The notes under the pieces: generated by a model | Database searches by the model: none | What the model saw: the letters and a program-made list of their open reading frames with translations, nothing else | Told to the model about the DNA's origin: nothing | Made by a program: the position numbers and the translations under genes | Shown here: piece after piece, positions 5,189-12,017 of the stretch | How the letters are laid out: each line of letters starts with the position of its first letter | Numbering within the stretch: the stretch's first letter is position 1 | Assembly (NCBI GenBank): GCA_031261885.1 | Contig: JAISIU010000196.1 | Location: forward strand, 1-18,799 | Direction: 5' to 3' | Length of the DNA stretch: 18,799 bases | DNA from: Bifidobacteriaceae bacterium | GTDB taxonomy: Bacteria > Actinomycetota > Actinomycetes > Actinomycetales > WQXJ01

Positions 5189-7678
5189 ATGGTGCCCATG
5201 GCCGTCAACCCCTACCTGCGGGTCCTCACCGCGACCCGTCCCGGGCGGGCCGCCGCCCAACGGACGCTGCCCGCCAGGAAGGGCCGCACGGCGGCGTGGC
5301 CGGCCTGGGTGCCGCCGGAGCTGGTCGCCGGGTTGGCCGCCGTCGGGATCGAGCGGCCGTGGCGGCATCAGGCCGCCATCGCGGCCGCCGCGTGGCAGGG
5401 GCGGGACGCGATCATCACCACCTCGGCGGGGTCCGGCAAGTCGCTGGGACTGTGGCTGGCGCCGCTGTCCGCGATCGCCGCGTCGGCGGGGATGGACGAT
5501 GCCGGCGGGCCGGGCCGTGTTCGGAACATCGCCGCCGCGCCCGGGAACACCGGGCGGCGGCCCACCGCGCTGTACCTGGCCCCGACCAAGGCGCTCGCGG
5601 CCGACCAGGAGCAGGCGCTGGAACGGATCGTCGCGGCCTCGGGCCTGGGCGCGCGGATCCGCGTGGGCGTCTGCGACGGCGACGCCGAGTATCAAGTGCG
5701 CGACTGGTGCCGCGACCGGGCCAATGTCGTGCTGACGAACCCGGACTACCTCCACTACTCCGTTCTGCCCGGGCACCGGCGCTGGGCGCGGCTGCTGCGC
5801 GGCCTCCGCTACGTCATCGTCGACGAGTGCCACGCCTATCGCGGCTTGTTCGGCTCCCACGTCGCGCTCGTGCTGCGCCGCCTGCGCCGCCTGGCCGACC
5901 ATTACGGCGCCTCGCCCGTGTTCCTGCTCGGGTCCGCGACGACGGCGGCGCCGGCCGAGAGCGCGGCCCGCCTCATCGGGGCGGATCCGGCTGACGTGAC
6001 CGTGGTCGACGACGACGCGGCGCCGCGGGGACGGCGCACCGTCGTCCTGTGGAAACCGCCCGTGATCGAGGGCGACGAGCCCGCCGACGCGGCTGTCCCG
6101 CCGGCCGGCGCGGCGTTCGACGGGAGCGAGGACGAGGACGAGGACGGCGGGCCGGCCGACGGCCTGGCCCCTGAGGTCCGTCGCGGCGCTGGGCCGGAAT
6201 GCGCCGAGCTGCTGGCCGAGCTCACGGCCGCCGGTGCCCGGACGCTCGCCTTCGTCCGGTCGAGGTTCGCGGCGGAATCCGTCGCGGCCCAGGCCAGGGC
6301 CATGGCCCCGCCGCACACCGCGGCACGGATCGCCTCCTACCGCGGCGGCTACCTCCCGGAGGAACGGCGCGGCCTGGAGCGGCGGCTGCGTGGCGGCGAG
6401 GTGGCGGCGCTCGTGACGACCACCGCGCTGGAGCTCGGCATCGACGTCGCCGGGCTCGACGCCGTGCTGATCGCCGGATGGCCCGGCACACGCGTCTCGC
6501 TATGGCAGGAGCTGGGCCGGGCCGGCCGGGCCGGCGCGGACGGCCTCGGCGTGTGGATCGCGGGCACCAACCCCCTCGACTCGTACGTCGTGGACCACCC
6601 GGAGGCCGTGTTCGGCGCGCCGATCGAGGCGACGGTGTTCGACCCGGCCAATCCCTACGTGCTCGCGCCCCACCTCTGCGCGGCCGCCGAGGAGCTGCCG
6701 CTCGGCGCCGGCGACACCCGGTGGTTCGGGCCGGAGATGCCCGGCATCGTGGCGGGCCTGGAGGCGGACGGCGTGCTGCGCCACCGCGCCGACGGCCATT
6801 GGTACTGGCTGCCGGACGAGCCGGCCACGAGCCTGACGGGTTTGCGCGGCGCGGACCAGGGGGTGGTCGCGATCCTCGAAGAGGCGACGGGCCGGTTGCT
6901 GAGCGAGGTGGACGCGGCCCGGGCCGAGACCACCTGCCATGCGGGCGCCGTGTACGTCCACCAGGGCGAGTCGTTCGTGATCCGGTCGCTCGACCTCGAG
7001 GCCGGCGTGGCACTGGCCGTGGCCGGCCGGCCACGCTATCGCACGAGGACGAACTCGCGCGAGACGGTCGCCGTGCTGCGCGAGCGCGCCAGCGCCGACG
7101 GGCCGGGGGCCAGATGGAGTTTCGGCGACGTCGAGGTGCGTGAACGGGTCGTCTCGTTCAGCCGCTTGCGCGTGCCGGGGCTGGAACGGATCGGCACGTG
7201 GCCGCTCGACCTGCCCGAGCACGTGCTCACGACGACGGCCTGCTGGTTGACGCTCGAACCGGGGACGGCCGAGGCCGCCGGCCTCGACGAGGCCGACCTG
7301 CCGGGGGCGCTCCACGCGTTGGAACACACCGCGATCGGTCTCATGCCGTTGATGGCGACCTGCGACCGTTGGGACCTCGGCGGGCTCTCGGCCGCCGATC
7401 ACGCCGACACGGGCGGGCCGACGGTGTTCATCCACGACGCGTGCCCGGGCGGGGCCGGTTTCGCCGAACGGGCCTTCGGCCAGCGGGGCGCGCTCATGGC
7501 CGCGGTGCGGGACCGCCTGGCCGCCTGCCCGTGCGCCGACGGCTGCCCGTCGTGCGTCCAGAGCCCCAAGTGCGGCAACCAGAACCAGGTGCTGTCGAAG
7601 GCGGCCGCGCTGGCTCTGGCCCGTGTGCTGGCCGGGGCCGACCCGGCCGCGCCGGCGGACCCGGCGGACCCGGCCTAG
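5189..7678 (+). CDS. DEAD/DEAH-box (SF2) helicase with C-terminal cysteine cluster, YprA/MrfA-like
   Basis: ATP-dependent helicase of 829 residues, related to the family of B. subtilis YprA/MrfA (mitomycin repair) and M. tuberculosis Rv3649. The first RecA-like domain carries motif I SAGSGKS (79-85), APTKALAADQ (131-140), the motif II variant DECH (212-215) and motif III GSAT. An acidic insert (SEDEDEDGG) lies between the two halves. The second domain has YRGGYLPEERR, TTALELGIDVAGLDAVLIAG and motif VI QELGRAGRAG. The C-terminal DUF1998-like region has DACPGGAGF (about 750) and Cys residues C780, C782, C786, C789 and C795, a probable metal site. The last 15 residues are an Ala/Pro/Asp low-complexity tail. 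The start is chosen at ATG 5189 (MVPMAVNPYL); ATG 5198 is possible. The stop lies 4 bp from the convergent TadE-like gene, the same arrangement as Rv3649/Rv3654c. Confidence 0.92.
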   Translation: MVPMAVNPYLRVLTATRPGRAAAQRTLPARKGRTAAWPAWVPPELVAGLAAVGIERPWRHQAAIAAAAWQGRDAIITTSAGSGKSLGLWLAPLSAIAASAGMDDAGGPGRVRNIAAAPGNTGRRPTALYLAPTKALAADQEQALERIVAASGLGARIRVGVCDGDAEYQVRDWCRDRANVVLTNPDYLHYSVLPGHRRWARLLRGLRYVIVDECHAYRGLFGSHVALVLRRLRRLADHYGASPVFLLGSATTAAPAESAARLIGADPADVTVVDDDAAPRGRRTVVLWKPPVIEGDEPADAAVPPAGAAFDGSEDEDEDGGPADGLAPEVRRGAGPECAELLAELTAAGARTLAFVRSRFAAESVAAQARAMAPPHTAARIASYRGGYLPEERRGLERRLRGGEVAALVTTTALELGIDVAGLDAVLIAGWPGTRVSLWQELGRAGRAGADGLGVWIAGTNPLDSYVVDHPEAVFGAPIEATVFDPANPYVLAPHLCAAAEELPLGAGDTRWFGPEMPGIVAGLEADGVLRHRADGHWYWLPDEPATSLTGLRGADQGVVAILEEATGRLLSEVDAARAETTCHAGAVYVHQGESFVIRSLDLEAGVALAVAGRPRYRTRTNSRETVAVLRERASADGPGARWSFGDVEVRERVVSFSRLRVPGLERIGTWPLDLPEHVLTTTACWLTLEPGTAEAAGLDEADLPGALHALEHTAIGLMPLMATCDRWDLGGLSAADHADTGGPTVFIHDACPGGAGFAERAFGQRGALMAAVRDRLAACPCADGCPSCVQSPKCGNQNQVLSKAAALALARVLAGADPAAPADPADPA

Positions 7679-7682
7679 AGCG

Positions 7683-8063
7683 TTAGGGCGGCCCGGCCTC
7701 CGCGCCGGCGCAGGCCGTACGGGCCCCGAGGCGGCCCAGCGGGGCCGGCGCCTGGACCCGGACGGCGAGGCGGCCTTCGCGGCCCGGAGAACAATCCGTG
7801 AGCGTGGCGCCGTTCTCGGCCGCGACTCCGGCGGCGGCGGCGCACGCGGCCGCCGGCCCCAGCCCGTCGATCAACGCCTGCGCGCCGGCCAGCGCCCCGA
7901 GGTCGGCGGCGGCCCGGGCCCGGCCGGCCGCGGCCAGGGCGGCCGCGAGTAGCGCCGTGGCGAGAGCCACCACCATGAGCGCGGCCACGAGACCCACCAT
8001 GAGCACGGTGCCGGAGCCGCGCTCGCGATGGGCCCGTTCCCGCACCGCCCGGGCGCGGAACAT
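7683..8063 (-). CDS. TadE-like small secreted/membrane protein (Rv3654c type)
   Basis: Protein of 126 residues and last gene of a three-gene pilus block. A basic N-terminus (FRARAVRERAHRERG) precedes a single hydrophobic helix, starting GSGTVLMVGLVAALM at about residue 16, as in class III prepilin or TadE leader sequences. The usual +5 Glu after the Gly is replaced by Leu (L21), so prepilin-peptidase processing is uncertain. The remainder is Ala-rich with two or three Cys (ACAAAAG, DCSPG, TACAG). ATG at 8063 overlaps the TGA of the preceding tadE by one base, suggesting translational coupling. Its position converging on the helicase gene matches Rv3654c/Rv3649 in mycobacteria. The role is inferred to be a pseudopilin or minor subunit. 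Confidence 0.8.
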   Translation of the reverse strand: MFRARAVRERAHRERGSGTVLMVGLVAALMVVALATALLAAALAAAGRARAAADLGALAGAQALIDGLGPAAACAAAAGVAAENGATLTDCSPGREGRLAVRVQAPAPLGRLGARTACAGAEAGPP

Positions 8064-8428
8064 CAGCCACAGCCCCGCTCGGGTTCGCAGGCGGCGGCGG
8101 CCCGCGCGGCCAGCCGCCGGGAACCGAGGCCCGGCAGGGCCAGTCCGCGGCTGACCGTCACCGTGACGATGCCGCCCGCGCGGCCGACGGCGACGCCGGC
8201 GTCCGGCCCGGCCGAGCGCTGGCCGGCGGCCCGGATCGCGGCGTCGTCGAGCCCGAGGGCAGCGGCCCGGGCGCCGGCCCGCGCGCCATCCTGGCAACGC
8301 AGCTGCGCGACCCCGAGCGCGCCGAGCGCCATCACGGCGACGAGCAGCAGCGCGACGGCCGGCAACGCGATCGCGAGCTCGACCGTGACACTGCCCCGGT
8401 CCCCGCGCCCGCGGGTCCGGGCGCTCAT
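8063..8428 (-). CDS. tadE: TadE-family pilus assembly protein
   Basis: Protein of 121 residues. DRG then SVTVELAIALPAVALLLV is a typical TadE/Flp leader: Gly at 12, +5 Glu at residue 17, followed by a single transmembrane helix. The extracytoplasmic part includes QDGARAGARAAALG, GGIVTVTVSRGL and a Cys pair near the end (CEPERGC). TadE-type pseudopilins support biogenesis of Flp pili. The ATG at 8428 overlaps the TGA of the upstream pilin-like gene by 4 bp (ATGA), and its own stop overlaps the next start. The gene corresponds to Rv3655c by order and architecture. Confidence 0.85.
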   Translation of the reverse strand: MSARTRGRGDRGSVTVELAIALPAVALLLVAVMALGALGVAQLRCQDGARAGARAAALGLDDAAIRAAGQRSAGPDAGVAVGRAGGIVTVTVSRGLALPGLGSRRLAARAAAACEPERGCG

Positions 8429-8688
8429 AGTGACAGCGCGCGCTCGACGAGGGACTGCAGCCAGCCGCGCGCCGTGCTCGAGGTCAGCAGCGTGACGAGC
8501 AGCCCGGCGAAACCGGCGGCCGCGAGCAGCGCGATCGCGTATTCGACCGTGGCCGAACCGCGTTCGGCCGTGGCCCGGGCCCGGGCGCGGAGCCGGGTGA
8601 GGAAACCCGGCCGCGACGCGGCCCGCTTCGAGCTGGCCGTTTCGGCGGCCGGAGCGGTGGTGGGCGTGGTGGAGGGGTGGTCGGTCAT
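8425..8688 (-). CDS. Flp-type prepilin-like protein (DUF4244 family)
   Basis: Small protein of 87 residues and probable pilus subunit. A 44-residue leader rich in Thr/Pro/Ala and then Arg ends in AERG. The conserved SATVEY follows, with Gly44/Ser45 as the expected prepilin-peptidase cleavage site, Glu49 at +5 and Tyr50, and then one hydrophobic helix (AIALLAAAGFAGLLVTLL). The mature part would be only about 43 residues, the size of Flp pilins. ATG at 8688 is supported by AAGGAG 6 nt upstream. It is the first gene of the three-gene minus-strand operon and matches Rv3656c in position. No prepilin peptidase gene is present in the window. Confidence 0.85.
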   Translation of the reverse strand: MTDHPSTTPTTAPAAETASSKRAASRPGFLTRLRARARATAERGSATVEYAIALLAAAGFAGLLVTLLTSSTARGWLQSLVERALSL

Positions 8689-8715
8689 CGCGGTCTCCTT
8701 CAGGATGGGTGGCCC

Positions 8716-8733
8716 CGCCCACGGCCGTGGGCG
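8716..8733. repeat. Perfect 18-bp palindrome upstream of the pilin operon
   Basis: CGCCCACGG followed directly by CCGTGGGCG is a perfect two-fold symmetric 18-mer, 28 bp upstream of the pilin ATG at 8688. With no loop it fits a dimeric regulator's operator better than an RNA hairpin. The symmetry is seen; a regulatory role is inference. Confidence 0.55.
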
Positions 8734-8899
8734 CGGTGGACCCACTCTCGCCGACGCCGGGCTTGGGGACTGCCCGGACTGTGGACGGCGCCCCGAAACC
8801 CGTCGGGCCGTTCACCCGTGGCGGACGACTGTGGAAAAGACCGCGCCGGATGGCCCACGCCGGGGACCCGCCATCGGCGACCGTCCCACCCGGCCGCGG

Positions 8900-8916
8900 T
8901 CCGGCATCGTCCACGT
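8900..8916 (-). repeat. 17-bp exact repeat, copy 1
   Basis: On the minus strand ACGTGGACGATGCCGGA begins 15 nt after the nhaA stop codon. An identical copy lies at 18360-18376 on the + strand, upstream of the metallophosphoesterase gene. A 13-bp part (TGGACGATGCCGG) also occurs inside the helicase gene near 5490, so the core is partly explained by local codon composition. Confidence 0.45.
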
Positions 8917-8931
8917 CTTTGGGCCCGGCCG

Positions 8932-10155
8932 CTACCCCTCGATCGTTTGCAGCGACGCCCGCTTGCTATGCACGTGGTCGCGCCACTTGAGGAGCGCGGC
9001 TCCGAGGAGTGCGGCGATGAGCGAGCCGGTGAGGACCGCCATCGTCCCGTGGACGCGGTGGATCTCCTCGCCCTTGAAGCCAAGCTCGTTGATCAGCAGC
9101 GAGACCGTGAAACCGATGCCGGCGACCTCGCCGGCCGCGAGGATGTCCGCCATCGACAGGCGCGCGTCGAGCGAGAAGCCCGGCAACCGCGTCACGAGGA
9201 AGGTGGTGACGACGATGCCGAGCGGCTTGCCGAACACGAGCCCGAGCACCACGCCCTGCGCCACCGGGTCGCGCACGGCGGAAGCGATCGCGGACGGCTC
9301 GAACGAGACGCCGGCCACCATGAGCGCGAAGACGGGCACCGCGAAACCGTAGGTCACGGGCCCGAGGGCGCGTGCGACCCGCTCCCCGACGGCCTCGGAC
9401 TCCCCGTGTCCCAGCTTGGCTGGCACCGTGAAGCCCATGAGGACGCCCGCGATCGTCGCGTGGATGCCGGAGCGGAACATGAAATACCAGGCCAGGACCG
9501 CGATGGGCCACGCCAGGTACGGCCGCATCCAGCGCTTCTGGGCCAGCAGGCCGAACAGCGCGACGGCCGCGGCGCAGGCGACCAGCCACCACGGCTGGAG
9601 CCCGCCGGTGTTGTAGAAGATGGCGATGACGATGATGCCGAGCAGGTCGTCCGCCACGGCGAGCGTCAACAGGAAGACGCGGAGCGAGTGGGGGATGTGC
9701 TTGGAGATGAGGGCGAGCACGGCGACCGAGAAGGCGATGTCGGTGGCCGACGGCACGGCCCAGCCGTTCGGGTGGCCGTTCGGGCTGGTCAGGTTCACGA
9801 CCAGGTAGATCGCGGCGGGCGCCGCCATGCCGCCGACGGCCGCGACGACGGGAAGCAGCGCGCTGCGGAACGTGGCCAGCTCGCCGACCGTGAACTCGCG
9901 CTTCAGCTCGAGGCCGACCACGAAGAAGAACAGCGTGAGGAGACCGTCCGAGGCCCAGTGCTCGACGGAGAGGTTGAGGCCGAGGGCGGCGGGGCCGAAG
10001 TGGAAGTCGCGAATGGTTTGGTACACCCCGGCCGCTGGCGTGTTCGCCCAGATCAGCGCGATGACGGCGGCGATCGCGAGCAGCGCGCCGCCGGTGTTCT
10101 CGGCGCGCAACAGCTCGGGAACGGTGCGGCGCTTGCGCTGGGGGGCGCGGACCAT
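8932..10155 (-). CDS. nhaA: Na+/H+ antiporter NhaA
   Basis: Integral membrane sodium/proton antiporter of 407 residues (E. coli NhaA is 388), exchanging protons inward for Na+ or Li+ outward in pH and sodium homeostasis. Recognisable segments are ENTGGALLAIAAVIALIWAN, FFFVVGLELKREF, PSATDIAFSVAVLAL (D139, the TM IV Asp), AVADDLLGIIVIAIFYN (D169-D170, equivalent to the ion-binding D163-D164), GIHATIAGVLMGF, GKPLGI (Lys equivalent of K300) and GIGFTVSLLINELGF. ATG at 10155 has AAGGAG 6 nt upstream; longer in-frame starts near 10290 lack conservation. It is the only non-Tad gene between the two Tad blocks. Confidence 0.97.
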   Translation of the reverse strand: MVRAPQRKRRTVPELLRAENTGGALLAIAAVIALIWANTPAAGVYQTIRDFHFGPAALGLNLSVEHWASDGLLTLFFFVVGLELKREFTVGELATFRSALLPVVAAVGGMAAPAAIYLVVNLTSPNGHPNGWAVPSATDIAFSVAVLALISKHIPHSLRVFLLTLAVADDLLGIIVIAIFYNTGGLQPWWLVACAAAVALFGLLAQKRWMRPYLAWPIAVLAWYFMFRSGIHATIAGVLMGFTVPAKLGHGESEAVGERVARALGPVTYGFAVPVFALMVAGVSFEPSAIASAVRDPVAQGVVLGLVFGKPLGIVVTTFLVTRLPGFSLDARLSMADILAAGEVAGIGFTVSLLINELGFKGEEIHRVHGTMAVLTGSLIAALLGAALLKWRDHVHSKRASLQTIEG

Positions 10156-10281
10156 GGCGGCTCCTTGTCGGTCGACGGCCGCGGTGTCGCGGCCCGGTGC
10201 AGGGTGAGGGAAAGGTGCGGCCCGTGGCGTCAGGGCGTCGGGCCACCACCCCATCGTAAGGCCCAATGCACGATGACGCCA
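10156..10281 (-). promoter_or_regulatory. Structured-looking leader of nhaA
   Basis: On the minus strand TGGCGTCA (10281-10274) can pair with TGACGCCA (10232-10225), enclosing an internal GGGCC/GGCCC stem. CATCGT with ACGATG gives a competing 6-bp stem overlapping the first. A 7-bp hairpin, GGCCGCG with CGCGGCC (10177-10194), lies about 10 nt before the AAGGAG ribosome binding site. Mutually exclusive stems upstream of an ion transporter gene suggest a cis-regulatory RNA. I do not recognise a known riboswitch consensus, and no promoter could be placed. Confidence 0.35.
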
Positions 10282-10700
10282 GAAATGCAAGGGAACAAAG
10301 TCCCATTCCTGGAAGTCGGCTTAGCCAAAAGGAAAGGAACAACGGACAAACCGGGTACCAAGCGTGCACTGCATTGTCGCTACGGATGATTCCTACGACG
10401 CTGCCCTAAACGAGGGCTGATCGAACGTGGGTTCCGGTTCGTTCGCTGTTCCTTTTGTGGTTCATTTCTAACATTCGGTTTGCGGCGGCGCAAGGGGTGA
10501 AAGCGAGAAAATCGAGAAATTCGCGAGAAAGTTGAGAAACAATTTCCGGCACAAAATACAAAATAATTATCCCATAATTTTCCTCACCCCGCTACCCCTC
10601 GCGTGAGTTTTCCACAGGCCGGGGGGGAGGAGAACATCGTCGCCCACAGGTTTTCCCCGGCCCGGCGGCGGCGGGCCCCCAGCGCTGCCAGGCTTGGGCG
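10282..10700. other. Non-coding intergenic stretch between nhaA and ssd
   Basis: No convincing protein or RNA gene is seen. The part at 10282-10480 has lower GC than the flanking genes and contains a 9-bp inverted repeat, AAAGGAACA (10333-10341) and TGTTCCTTT (10447-10455). An AT-rich island follows at 10501-10585. A G-rich purine run (10621-10632) resembles a ribosome binding site but no start codon follows it. CCACAGG occurs at 10612 and 10644. The ssd promoter is presumably here. Confidence 0.6.
10501..10585. repeat. AT-rich island with GAGAAA repeats upstream of ssd-tadA
   Basis: GAGAAA occurs four times, at 10505, 10514, 10525 and 10534 (spacing 9, 11, 9). This forms an imperfect 20-bp tandem duplication (10503-10522 and 10523-10542, about 15/20 identical). 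A very AT-rich stretch follows, with the inverted repeat AATTAT-CCC-ATAATT at 10565-10579. It stands out sharply in this high-GC context. Possible roles are binding by an AT-preferring nucleoid protein such as Lsr2, or a promoter/operator for the downstream operon. Confidence 0.55.
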
Positions 10701-12017
10701 ATGTTCACCACTCAGACAAGCGCCGACCCGGTCACGGTCGTGACGGGCGATGCCCGCCTGGCCGCAGCGCTCGTCCCGCTCGTGGCCCAGGCGGGCGTCC
10801 GGGCCGACCACGTCGTGGATCCCGCCGCCGCGGGCGGCCTCATCGTGCTTGGCTCGGACATCAGTCCGGAGGCAGCGGCGGCGGCCGGCATCGAGCCGAC
10901 CGGGCCCAGTGTGTTCCGGGCCGCTTTCGGGGACTCGGCTGACACCGCGCCGCCGCCGGATGGCGCCATGGACGGCCCGTGCCAGTACCTCCTGCCCGCC
11001 GACGCGGTCGATCTGGTTGCCGCCGTCGAAGCCGCGGCCCATCCCCGCGCGGTTCGCCGGCTCGGGGTCGTCGGGGCCCACGGCGGGGCCGGCGCCACGA
11101 GCCTGGCGGTCGCGCTCACCCGCCACCTGGCGCGCGGGCGTGGCGCCGCCCGGCTGATCGACCTCGACCCGGGCGGCGCCCCGGTCAGGGCCGTGCTCGG
11201 CGCGCCCGGCGAGCCGCCGGCCTGGTCCGACCTCCTGATCGGCGGCCTGGGCGAGCTCATGGAGTGGACCGACCGGGCCGGGTTCGGGCTCGTGGCCGGC
11301 CTGGCGGCGGCGGAGGCAAACGTCCCGGCCTGGCGTCTCAGAGCCGGCATCGAGCTGGCCGAGACCGTCGACCCGGCCGCCGTCACGGTGCTTGACGCGG
11401 CCGCCGCCGGCCCGGTGCCGCTGGCCAGGCTGGCCCGCTGGTGCGACGCGATCGTCGTCGTGACGCGCGCGCACCGGGCCGGCGTCGCGGCCACCGCACG
11501 CGTGGTGGCGGAGCTCGCGCCCCGCTGCCGCACCGTGGTGGCCGCGCGTCGCGCCAAGGGCGGCGTGCCGCTGGCCGAGGTGGCCGCCGCCGCCCCTGGC
11601 CTGGAGCTCGTGGAGATCGACGGGGAACGCGGCCTCGTGGCGGGCGCCGCCCACGGCGTCGCCCCCGGCGACCGCCACCGGGGCGGTTTGCGCCGGGCCG
11701 CCGCCAACCTGGCCCATGGCCTGCTCGGCGGCGCCGTGACGCCGGCCCGTCTCGACCGGCCGGCCGCTGGGGACGCCCAACCGACACCGACCGGGCCGCG
11801 CCGCCCGGGCCGGACACGGCGGCCGGCCGCTCGCGCGGACCGAACCGACCGCGCCGCGTCATCGTCCGTCACGTGGCCCGCGCCGCCCGCTCCCATGGAG
11901 GCATTCGCCGTGGACACCGCGAAGCCGCCCAAGCCGCCGCGCGGCCCCGCGCCGAAAGGGGGTCGCCTCGGTGATTGGGAGGACGCCTGGGACGACGGCT
12001 GGGCGGCATCGTGGTGA
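10701..12017 (+). CDS. ssd: Ssd/CpaE-like MinD-family protein with long C-terminal tail
   Basis: MinD/ParA-superfamily protein of 438 residues at the head of the Tad motor operon, like M. tuberculosis Ssd (Rv3660c, implicated in septum-site determination) and CpaE (pilus localisation). An N-terminal receiver-like segment covers about 10-115. The nucleotide-binding fold begins LGVVGAHGGAGATSLAVAL (about 121-139), where both lysines of the deviant Walker A (KGGxGKT) are replaced by His and Ala. RLIDLDPGG (151-159) and a VTVLDAAAAGP segment follow. From about residue 345 there is a Pro/Arg/Ala-rich linker, then a terminal segment with four Trp and several acidic residues (GDWEDAWDDGWAASW). ATG 10701 lacks an obvious Shine-Dalgarno. 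The TGA overlaps the tadA start. ATP hydrolysis is doubtful from the motif. Confidence 0.85.
   Translation: MFTTQTSADPVTVVTGDARLAAALVPLVAQAGVRADHVVDPAAAGGLIVLGSDISPEAAAAAGIEPTGPSVFRAAFGDSADTAPPPDGAMDGPCQYLLPADAVDLVAAVEAAAHPRAVRRLGVVGAHGGAGATSLAVALTRHLARGRGAARLIDLDPGGAPVRAVLGAPGEPPAWSDLLIGGLGELMEWTDRAGFGLVAGLAAAEANVPAWRLRAGIELAETVDPAAVTVLDAAAAGPVPLARLARWCDAIVVVTRAHRAGVAATARVVAELAPRCRTVVAARRAKGGVPLAEVAAAAPGLELVEIDGERGLVAGAAHGVAPGDRHRGGLRRAAANLAHGLLGGAVTPARLDRPAAGDAQPTPTGPRRPGRTRRPAARADRTDRAASSSVTWPAPPAPMEAFAVDTAKPPKPPRGPAPKGGRLGDWEDAWDDGWAASW

Larger units (their letters stand above)
8689..8931. other. Non-coding 243-bp spacer between nhaA and the pilin operon
   Basis: No convincing gene is seen. 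It holds the pilin Shine-Dalgarno, an 18-bp palindrome (8716-8733), one copy of a 17-bp sequence repeated at 18360-18376, and on the minus strand just after nhaA a weak GACCG/CGGTC inverted repeat without a U-tract. The pilin operon promoter should lie here, but no clear -35/-10 pair was found. Confidence 0.6.

Noticed and set aside
8063..8914. Extended TadE frame starting at GTG 8914
   Set aside because: The extension overlaps the pilin-like gene in another frame and non-coding DNA. ATG 8428, with its ATGA overlap, and the normal TadE length favour the short form.
10420..10455. tRNA-like T-arm (GGTTCG) in the intergenic region
   Set aside because: No acceptor stem, D-arm or anticodon arm can be assembled around it.
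10505..10539. CRISPR-like repeat array (four GAGAAA units)
   Set aside because: The units are only 6 bp with 3-5 bp gaps; no spacers and no cas genes are present.
10612..10650. Second PhoP-box array (two CCACAGG copies)
   Set aside because: The copies are 32 bp apart, not a multiple of 11, and there are only two.
10501..10660. Chromosomal replication origin (AT-rich DNA plus TTTTCCACA)
   Set aside because: Only one near-match to a DnaA box was found, there is no DnaA-box cluster, and no dnaA or dnaN lies nearby.
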